NCBI GenBank assembly: GCA_043804755.1 | Contig: JAZDIT010000049.1 | Span: 1 to 27,605 of the forward strand | DNA length: 27,605 nucleotides | Source of the DNA: JAZDIT01 sp043804755 | GTDB taxonomy: Bacteria > Patescibacteriota > Minisyncoccia > Minisyncoccales > JAQTPW01 | Direction of reading: 5' to 3' | Part shown: positions 22,101 to 27,605 of the stretch, piece by piece | Layout: each line of letters opens with the position of its first letter | Position numbering within the stretch: the stretch's first letter is position 1 | Program-made: the position numbers and the translations under genes | The notes under the pieces: model-generated | What the model was told of the DNA's origin: nothing | Seen by the model: only the letters and a program-made list of their open reading frames with translations | Databases searched by the model: none

Positions 22101-22841
22101 AGTCGCCGTTTCCAGTTCTTTTTTAAGCTTGTCTATTTCCTGCTTTAAGTCTATTTTTTCGAAAATTTTCCTCAATATTTCTCCTCCTGTTCCTGCTTCA
22201 AAAACTTCGCCATATTTCAAAGACAACGTGTGATACTCGATTTCCGACAAAATTTTCAGCGGTTTCAGATTCAAAACTTCTTCCCGCGCCTTGTCCCTGG
22301 CAACTTTCAGATTGTCTGATTTCGTTTTTTCTTCTTTTTTGGTTTTTGCTTTTGATTTCTCTCCTTTCAATTTTGCCTTATATTCATTTTCTATTTCATC
22401 CAAAACTCTTTTTTTAGCTTCCTCATTTACGTTTGTAGTTATATAAGCCGCAAAGTAAATCAATTTCTCCAATTGAAACATCGGAATGTCTATAACCATT
22501 CCCATTCTTGAAGGCACTCCTCTCAAAAACCATATATGCGAACAGGGGCTGGCCAGTTTTATATGCCCCATTCTTTCACGCCTTACCGAAGATTTCGTAA
22601 CCTCCACTCCACATCTGTCGCAAATTATGCCCTTATAGCGGATTCTTCTGTATTTTCCGCAATAGCATTCGTAATCCTTTTCCGGACCAAAAATTTTCTC
22701 GCAAAAAAGCCCGTCTTTTTCAGCCCTTTGAGTTCTGTAGTTTATGGTTTCCGGCTTTGTGACCTCACCCCGCGACCAGCTTAAAATATCTTCGGGCGAA
22801 GCTATTTTTATTCTTATTGATTCTAAGTCGGCTACTCTCAT
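19197..22841 (-). CDS. rpoC: DNA-directed RNA polymerase subunit beta'
   Basis: A 1214-residue protein forming half of the polymerase active centre. The N-terminal zinc ribbon uses C59, C61, C74 and C77 (CYCG, CDRC). A lid/rudder region follows (RQNLLGTRVDYSGRSVIVVGPEL, 379-401), then the catalytic magnesium motif NADFDGDQMAVH (498-509). The second zinc site (SESDCGTIKG and LSCNSVRGVCQKCYGWD), the bridge and trigger segments (GVVAAQAIGEPGTQLTMRTFHTGG) and the C-terminal clamp complete it. A lysine-rich linker at about 155-187 is a lineage-specific spacer. The ATG at 22841 follows the rpoB stop by 25 bases, and a terminator follows the gene. Confidence 0.97.
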   Translation of the reverse strand: MRVADLESIRIKIASPEDILSWSRGEVTKPETINYRTQRAEKDGLFCEKIFGPEKDYECYCGKYRRIRYKGIICDRCGVEVTKSSVRRERMGHIKLASPCSHIWFLRGVPSRMGMVIDIPMFQLEKLIYFAAYITTNVNEEAKKRVLDEIENEYKAKLKGEKSKAKTKKEEKTKSDNLKVARDKAREEVLNLKPLKILSEIEYHTLSLKYGEVFEAGTGGEILRKIFEKIDLKQEIDKLKKELETATPINRRKILRRTKFLQGMLQAKLRPEWMFLTMLPVLPPDLRPMVQLDGGRYASSDLNDLYRRVINRNSRLKYLLEINAPDVIVRNEKRMLQEAVDALIDNGMRKGTTTQATTGGRRLLKSLADMLKGKQGRFRQNLLGTRVDYSGRSVIVVGPELKLYQCGLPKKMALELFKPFVIRKILEKELAYNVRGASRLIEDETDEIWAILEEEVKGKLVLLNRAPTLHRLGIQAFQPVLIEGESIRVHPLVCKAFNADFDGDQMAVHLPLSRTAQKEAREIMLASQNLLKPATGMPIVTLYQDISLGCYWMTKIVEDGGLLVKSFGSPEEAILIYEFGQIGVKEKIRVRGIKGTKSDEFIETCVGRIIFNETLPLDFPFQNNLVRVKDLEKITSKLIVKYGLEVTEETLDKIKNLGFEYATRSGISWGIDDLIVPPEKKQIIEEAEKATEQIGDHYKRGLLTKEEKTAKVIEIWIKTKSEVEKLVPKNLPENGSVFQIVDSGSRGSWNQPVQMAGMKGLVINPAGQVIELPVKSSFKEGFDVLEYFISTHGARKGTADTALRTSTAGYLTRRLVDVAHEVIVSESDCGTIKGIEIFRKDADNLGQNFLLKIVGRVVLEDVKSHPKEGESGRSKTIVKAGEIIDLEKGEEIVNFGVEKVHVRSPLSCNSVRGVCQKCYGWDLGNNKPIKLGEAVGVVAAQAIGEPGTQLTMRTFHTGGVAGGADITFGLPRVQEIFEARIPGGKATISQVDGIVSEITPDRIIRIKPTDEKEKAKARAKKSAEGKDSSLVEYQIPPKCGILVEPTKEVKKGDPLCEGSLDLKELFKATGVARAQSYIVNEVQKIYVSQGAQIHDKHIEIIVRQMFSRVKVKDAGDSFLIPGEVLERIKFLEINSALKEEGKNPAKGVPVLLGISRVALTTNSFLSAASFQETSRVLIKASLEGKEDCLKGLKENVIIGKLIPAGTGFRKEKEN

Positions 22842-22866
22842 GGATATTTGCTATTTTATTATGTAA

Positions 22867-25800
22867 TTATTTTTCGGATTCTTTTCCCGATTCTTCCCTG
22901 TCTCTCCTGTCTTCCATCGGCCTTTGTTTTTCTTTCACCTCGATATTCATGCCCAAAGATTTCAATTCGGCAAGCAGCAAGCTGAATGAAGCCGGAGTAT
23001 TCGGCTCTTTTATCTCTTCTCCCTTCAAAATAGATTCATAAGTTGCCGCTCTCCCTGCCACATCGTCGGACTTTATAGTCAGCATTTCCTGCAAAATATG
23101 CGCCGCACCGTATCCTTCCAATGCCCATACTTCCATTTCTCCGAATCTCTGTCCCCCGAATTGAGCCTTGCCGCCAAGAGGCTGCTGGGTAATCAGGGAA
23201 TAGGGCCCAATGCTTCTCATGTGTATTTTATCCTCAACCATGTGGATCAATTTCATCATATAAATTATCCCGACCGTGATTTTGCCGAAAAATGGCAATC
23301 CCGTTCTTCCGTCATAAAGAGTAACTTTTCCGTCTTCGGGAAGACCCGCTTTTTTCAATTCTTCTTTGATATCTTTTTCATTGGCGCCGGCTAAAGCCGG
23401 AGTAATCGCTATATAACCGAGTTTCTTTGCGGCGAAAGCCAAATGTGTTTCCAAAATCTGACCCAAATTCATTCTTGAAACGACGCCCAAAGGATTTAAA
23501 ATAATATCCACTGGGGTGCCATCTTCCAAAAACGGCATTTCCTCGACGGGCAAAACTTTTGATATCACGCCTTTGTTTCCGTGCCGTCCCGCCAATTTGT
23601 CTCCCGCCTGGATCTTTCTTATTTCGGCGACTTCCACTTCGATTCTTTTGATTATTCCTGGCTCCAATTTATGTCCCAAATCCCTTGAGAAAATTTTAAC
23701 GCCTATGACTCTCCCTCTTTTTCCGTGTTCCATGGTAAGAGAAGTGTCTTTTACCTCCCTGGCTTTTTCGCCGAAAATCGCCTTCAATAATCTTTCTTCG
23801 GCGGTCAAATCTGCTTCTCCTTTTGGCGAAATTTTACCTACCAAAATATCGTTGGGTCCGACTTCGGCGCCAATTCTGACTATCCCTTCCTCATCCAGAT
23901 CCTTCAATTTTTCTTCCGAAACGTTGGGAATATCCGACGTAGTCATCTCGGGCCCGAGCTTCGTTTCCCTGATATCGCAACTGAATTTTTCGATATGGAT
24001 GGAAGTATATGCGTCTCCTAAAACCAGCCTTTCGGAAATCAAAATGGCATCTTCAAAATTACCTCCTCTCCAGGAAGTGAAAGCAACCAGAATGTTTTGG
24101 CCCAAGGCCAATCGTTCATGTGAAATGGACCCTCCATCGGATAATACATCTCCCTTCTTGACGATTTGGCCTTTATTGACCGTCGGCTTCTGATGAAAAC
24201 AAGTATATTGGTTGGTTCCTATAAAGGTCCTTAAGTTGTAAGTTTTATGTTTTTGATTTTTATCTTTAGGTCTTATGACAATATGGTTTGCGTCAAACTC
24301 GATAACGGTTCCGTCCTCTTCCGCAATTACTTCCTGGCCGGAATCTCTTGCGACTCTTTCTTCAACTCCGGTTCCTACAATCGGAGGTTCCGGCATAAGC
24401 AAGGGAGTCGATTGCCTCTGCATATTCGAGCCCATCAAGGCCCTGTTCGCATCATCATTCTGTAAAAATGGAATTAAGGAAGTGGCAACCGAAATCGATT
24501 GTTCCGAAGAAACGTCCATAAAATCAATCTTATCCCTGTCAACTTCGCCCGGCTCGCCCTTAATCCTTGCCGCAACTTTTTGCGGAATGATGTTTCTCTT
24601 TTCGCCAATGGGAACGTCGCCCGAAGCAATGTTATATCTTTCTTCCTCATAAGCATTCATATAATGGATTTCGGAAGTCACTTTTCCTTTTTCGACCTTA
24701 AAATACGGGGTTTCGATGAAACCGTAAGAATTCACTCTCGCAAAAGAGGCAAGGTGGGAAACCAAACCGATATTCGGACCTTCGGGAGTCTGTATCGGGC
24801 AAATTCTTCCGTAATGCGATGGCTGCACGTCTCTCACTTCAAACCCTGCTCTTTCCCTGGTCAGACCTCCAGGACCCGTGGCTGACAATCTTCTCTTGTG
24901 TTCCAGTTCGGCCAAAGGATTTTCATTGTCCATGAACTGGGATAATTGTGAAGAAGTGAAAAATTCTTTCAAAACGACCATAACCGGCCTGGGGTTGATA
25001 AGCTGAACGGGAGCCAGGGTGTAAACATCCAAAGTCGACATTCTGTCTTTGATGATCCTTTCCATCCGCATTATTCCGACTCTCATCCGGTTTATCAGCA
25101 ATTCGGCCAACGTCCTGACTCTTCTGTTCCCCAAATGGTCAATCTGATCGGGTTTTCCTTCAGGATCGTTGTTGAGTCTGACGATTTCCCTCAAAGTTGC
25201 AGTAATGTCTTCGGGTTTCAGAACTCTGTCTCCTATTTTAATATCCTCTTCGCGTATGTCTTTTGGCTGCCCCTTCCTATTTGCTGACTTTTCTTTCTTT
25301 TCTCTCAATTCGGGCAACCGCTGCCATGTTCTCCATCTCCCGACTTTTGACAAATCGTATCTTTCAAAATTAAAAAAAATGTTCAAAATCAGCTCTCTGG
25401 CGGTATCGGGGGTTACCATATCACCCGGTCTCAACCTGTTGTAAATTTCAACCAGGGCTTCTGCCTGGTTGTGAGTAAAGTCCCTTTTCAAAGTCTCTTC
25501 TAGATAATTGATTTTCCCGGTATTCACGTCTTTGAAAAGTTCTCTTATCGAAAGATCGTTATCTATACCAAAAGCGCGCAATATAGTGGTTGCGGCAACT
25601 TTTCTTTTTCTGTCGATTTTTACGCCGATAAAACCGGTAGGTTCCGTTTCAAATTCCAGCCAGGCACCCCTGTTCGGGATGACTTTCGCGCCAAAATGGT
25701 TTCTCCCTCCTGAAGTCTGACTTGTTATAAAAACCCCGGGCGAACGGATGAGTTGGGCTATGGCGACTCTTTCCACTCCGTTGACGATAAACGTTCCCCG

Positions 25801-26151
25801 CTCCGACATAACGGGAAAGTCGGTCAGGAAAACCTCCTGCTCTTTTATTTCCTTGGTTTTAAGGTTAACCAGCCTTGTTTTAACTTTTAGCGCGGCTTCG
25901 TAAGAATCATTATTCAGCCTGGCATCCAAATCATTTTTGTATTTCGGTTCATCCAGCTTATAATCTAAAAACCAAAGCTCCAATTCCTTACCGGTATAGT
26001 CCCTAATGGGAGATGCTTCCTGCAGAAGTTCCTTTAATCCCTTATCCCAAAACCACTGCCAGCTTTCTTTTTCCAAAGACAAAAGATAAGGCAAGGGAAG
26101 AGATAATTTTGCCTTGCCAAAATTTTTTACTGAAATTTTAGTTTCTTCCAT
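22867..26151 (-). CDS. rpoB: DNA-directed RNA polymerase subunit beta
   Basis: A 1094-residue protein starting at the ATG at 26151. Visible: protrusion and lobe regions (VMSERGTFIVNGVERV, IPNRGAWLEFET), the fork and rifampicin pocket SSQLSQFMDNENPLAELEHKRRLSATGPGGLTRERAGFEVRD (about residues 398-440, given here only as a landmark), PIQTPEGPNIGLV, GQNILVAF, KLAGRHGNKGVI, and the C-terminal GGKAQFGGQRFGEMEVWALEGYGAAH clamp contact. The usual resistance positions (D516, H526, S531 in E. coli numbering) keep the sensitive residue; position 533 is Thr instead of Leu. It is compact because the E. coli-type insertions are absent. No rplJ/rplL genes precede it. Instead it has its own tandem promoters and a long leader. 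Confidence 0.97.
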   Translation of the reverse strand: MEETKISVKNFGKAKLSLPLPYLLSLEKESWQWFWDKGLKELLQEASPIRDYTGKELELWFLDYKLDEPKYKNDLDARLNNDSYEAALKVKTRLVNLKTKEIKEQEVFLTDFPVMSERGTFIVNGVERVAIAQLIRSPGVFITSQTSGGRNHFGAKVIPNRGAWLEFETEPTGFIGVKIDRKRKVAATTILRAFGIDNDLSIRELFKDVNTGKINYLEETLKRDFTHNQAEALVEIYNRLRPGDMVTPDTARELILNIFFNFERYDLSKVGRWRTWQRLPELREKKEKSANRKGQPKDIREEDIKIGDRVLKPEDITATLREIVRLNNDPEGKPDQIDHLGNRRVRTLAELLINRMRVGIMRMERIIKDRMSTLDVYTLAPVQLINPRPVMVVLKEFFTSSQLSQFMDNENPLAELEHKRRLSATGPGGLTRERAGFEVRDVQPSHYGRICPIQTPEGPNIGLVSHLASFARVNSYGFIETPYFKVEKGKVTSEIHYMNAYEEERYNIASGDVPIGEKRNIIPQKVAARIKGEPGEVDRDKIDFMDVSSEQSISVATSLIPFLQNDDANRALMGSNMQRQSTPLLMPEPPIVGTGVEERVARDSGQEVIAEEDGTVIEFDANHIVIRPKDKNQKHKTYNLRTFIGTNQYTCFHQKPTVNKGQIVKKGDVLSDGGSISHERLALGQNILVAFTSWRGGNFEDAILISERLVLGDAYTSIHIEKFSCDIRETKLGPEMTTSDIPNVSEEKLKDLDEEGIVRIGAEVGPNDILVGKISPKGEADLTAEERLLKAIFGEKAREVKDTSLTMEHGKRGRVIGVKIFSRDLGHKLEPGIIKRIEVEVAEIRKIQAGDKLAGRHGNKGVISKVLPVEEMPFLEDGTPVDIILNPLGVVSRMNLGQILETHLAFAAKKLGYIAITPALAGANEKDIKEELKKAGLPEDGKVTLYDGRTGLPFFGKITVGIIYMMKLIHMVEDKIHMRSIGPYSLITQQPLGGKAQFGGQRFGEMEVWALEGYGAAHILQEMLTIKSDDVAGRAATYESILKGEEIKEPNTPASFSLLLAELKSLGMNIEVKEKQRPMEDRRDREESGKESEK

Positions 26152-26161
26152 ACTAAAATAG

Positions 26162-26209
26162 TTTTGCTTAATAGCAAAAAGGCCCTAAATGTTTCAAGAT
26201 TTTTAGGGC
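26162..26209 (-). promoter_or_regulatory. Terminator-like hairpin and second hairpin in the rpoB leader
   Basis: Read leftward, GCCCTAAA and TTTAGGGC (26202-26209 and 26182-26189) form an eight-pair stem with a 12-base loop, followed by CTTTTTGC, the form of an intrinsic terminator. The T-run then enters a second perfect stem, TTTTGCT/AGCAAAA (26162-26168 and 26173-26179), loop ATTA on this strand. The rpoB ATG follows ten bases later. Placed between promoter and gene, this looks like an attenuator that limits rpoBC transcription; ending transcripts from the TPR gene is the simpler alternative. Confidence 0.55.
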
Positions 26210-26280
26210 GGGTTTTCGTTTATTTTATAAATGCGGAGCCAAATATTTAAACAGAAAACGATACTTTTTTACTGTTTATA

Positions 26281-26309
26281 AGTATAAAACCTAACAGAAA
26301 AATTTTCAA
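26281..26309 (-). promoter_or_regulatory. rpoB promoter P2
   Basis: On the minus strand, -35 TTGAAA (26304-26309) and -10 TATACT (26281-26286) with 17 bases between. Transcription would start near 26274, about 120 bases before the rpoB ATG and upstream of the terminator-like hairpin. Confidence 0.6.
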
Positions 26310-26336
26310 AGTATCTTCAGAAAAACACTAAATTGA

Positions 26337-26365
26337 AGTATAACAAAAGCCAAAAAGACTGTCAA
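26337..26365 (-). promoter_or_regulatory. rpoB promoter P1, near-perfect consensus
   Basis: On the minus strand, -35 TTGACA (26360-26365) and -10 TATACT (26337-26342) with a 17-base spacer, plus the extended -10 TG just before it. It begins ten bases after the stop of the TPR gene. The start near 26330 gives a leader of about 180 bases. Confidence 0.75.
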
Positions 26366-26375
26366 TAGCCGGAAA

Positions 26376-27605
26376 TCAATCTTTCAATGAATTGATTTTG
26401 TCTATTACATCCTGATTCCCAGGATTCAGCTCCAATACTTTTTCAAATTCGGCAATCGCCGAATCTTTTTCTCCCTTTGAAGAATAAATTATTCCCAAAA
26501 CATAATGTGCGTTGGAATAATTCGGGAATAAAAAGACAACTCTCTGCAGGATTGAAGTCGCTTCGTCTGCCCGATTGTTGTTGTAATACATTCTTCCAAG
26601 CTGGAAGAGAACTTCCGCATCAAACGGATTGGATGCGGCAAGATTTTCCAGTTTTGTCACAGCATCATTCAAGCTTCCTTCCCCCTCGAGTAAAAGCGCC
26701 TGCTGGATAACGGCATCAGGATAATTGGGTTTCAATTCCGCGGCTTTGTCAAAATTTTTTTTAGCATCATCGAGCTTTCCCGCCAGCAACAATTTCCCTA
26801 ATTCTGTATAAAGTACGGGGTTTGCAGGATCCAATTCAATTGCCTTGGAAAATGCTTCTATCGCCAATTCGTTGGCGCCCTGCGTAAATAACCTTACTTC
26901 CCGATAAATAATGCCGAGATTTTCTAAGGCGGCAGCTGAATTAGGAGAAATCTGAACCGCTCCCTTAATTGTTATCTGTTCCTCGGCAGACGCGTCAGGA
27001 AAAACGCATATCTTGCTCATCGTAAGGCCTCTGGCGTAAGCGATGGCCAGAGAAAAATCGCAACTTAATTTACCCATATCCTGTTCTGCATCCGATTTTC
27101 CCGCCTCTCTGAGGACTTTTGCCAAATACAATCTTGATAACAGAATTTTATATTGGATCCGGTAGGGGTTCAAAGATGCGGCCTTCTCTAAATAAGAAAT
27201 CTGGGTTGTTTCATCCTCCGCAAGAAAGGCTTTTGCATAAACCGAATCTGCAATATAAAATCTGGCGCCAAAAATACACATTCCCGCGAATCCGATGAGC
27301 ACCATTATGAATACCACGTTGAGAACCAGGCCGATTTCCGGAAATTCTTTGAAAGAGTATTCCAATGCTCCGAAATTCTTCTGCCATCGGGAAAGACTTA
27401 ATCCCAAAATTAACCAGAAGACAAATGCCAAAACTGTATTTTGATAATAAAAAAGCTGGCTGACCACTAATGCTAAAAATACTAACGACAGAGGCAGGAT
27501 ATAATTATCTCCATCTGCTGCCACTGTATCCGCTTTTGCCATTATCCAAATGATGATCAGGAATAATCCTATAATGATCAAATAGGCCAAAATTCCCAAA
27601 AATCC
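26376..27605 (-). CDS. TPR-repeat membrane protein, N-terminus outside the window (possible O-antigen ligase-type)
   Basis: The frame stays open to the window edge, so the true start is beyond 27605; at least 409 residues are visible. About four hydrophobic segments come first (residues 1-20, 33-50, 53-72 and 90-112 counted from the TTG at 27599). Helical tetratricopeptide repeats fill the rest, for example AIEAFSKAIELDPANPVLYTELGKLL, ending AIAEFEKVLELNPGNQDVIDKIN. The layout, a multi-helix membrane part followed by TPRs, matches O-antigen ligase/polymerase-like proteins common in CPR bacteria, but the diagnostic part is missing. It would present a scaffold outside the membrane. It lies upstream of rpoB on the same strand with no terminator in between except the rpoB leader hairpin. 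Confidence 0.7.
   Translation of the reverse strand, partial: GFLGILAYLIIIGLFLIIIWIMAKADTVAADGDNYILPLSLVFLALVVSQLFYYQNTVLAFVFWLILGLSLSRWQKNFGALEYSFKEFPEIGLVLNVVFIMVLIGFAGMCIFGARFYIADSVYAKAFLAEDETTQISYLEKAASLNPYRIQYKILLSRLYLAKVLREAGKSDAEQDMGKLSCDFSLAIAYARGLTMSKICVFPDASAEEQITIKGAVQISPNSAAALENLGIIYREVRLFTQGANELAIEAFSKAIELDPANPVLYTELGKLLLAGKLDDAKKNFDKAAELKPNYPDAVIQQALLLEGEGSLNDAVTKLENLAASNPFDAEVLFQLGRMYYNNNRADEATSILQRVVFLFPNYSNAHYVLGIIYSSKGEKDSAIAEFEKVLELNPGNQDVIDKINSLKD

Noticed and set aside
15793..26151. Inteins in recA, rpoC or rpoB
   Set aside because: All conserved motifs run through without interruption, and the lengths are normal.

Overview
The window reads as a chromosomal segment of a Candidate Phyla Radiation (Patescibacteria) bacterium, most likely of the Parcubacteria type. 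This is inferred from the AT-rich, lysine-rich coding style, the near absence of Shine-Dalgarno sequences, a short UvrC without its C-terminal helix-hairpin-helix domain, repeat-derived peptides inside UvrC, and the gene families present. TGA is used as a stop codon several times, so the genetic code looks standard. No database search was run, so the lineage is a judgement from family resemblance.

Layout. A small secreted protein of unknown function (74-565) is followed by a terminator and by uvrC (668-2014). Next comes a tight operon of a four-helix holin-like membrane protein, secG and a membrane-anchored peptide-transporter-type solute-binding protein that carries an inserted peptidoglycan-binding domain (2051-4684). 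After it lies a compact GC-rich element (4684-4888), flanked by 26-bp perfect direct repeats, that can fold on the + strand into a long stem enclosing an H-type pseudoknot and a hairpin. I cannot assign it to a known RNA family, and it is the best candidate for something undescribed here. A sugar-nucleotide cluster follows (phosphoglucose/phosphomannose isomerase, nucleotidyltransferase, CDP-paratose-2-epimerase-like enzyme; 4940-7729). Then come tRNA-Leu(CAG), a CorA-like two-helix membrane protein, RNase J and trpS. Two phosphohexomutase genes are divergently arranged (11907-14635), and rpsF-ssb-rpsR forms an operon with a strong promoter (14632-15760).

From 15793 to the end everything is on the minus strand: recA, ftsK, rpoC, rpoB, and the C-terminal part of a TPR membrane protein cut by the window edge. 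rpoB has two tandem consensus promoters and a leader of about 130-180 nt containing a terminator-like hairpin just before the gene.

How the genes fit together. The isomerase, nucleotidyltransferase, epimerase and two hexomutases would interconvert hexose phosphates and make activated sugars for the cell surface. The solute-binding protein with a wall-binding domain, SecG and the TPR membrane protein also belong to the envelope. The rest is core information processing: repair, recombination, chromosome segregation, transcription, RNA decay and translation. Intergenic space is short, and no stretch above 300 bases lacks a gene. The longest gaps are 4685-4939 (the structured element) and 26152-26375 (the rpoB leader).
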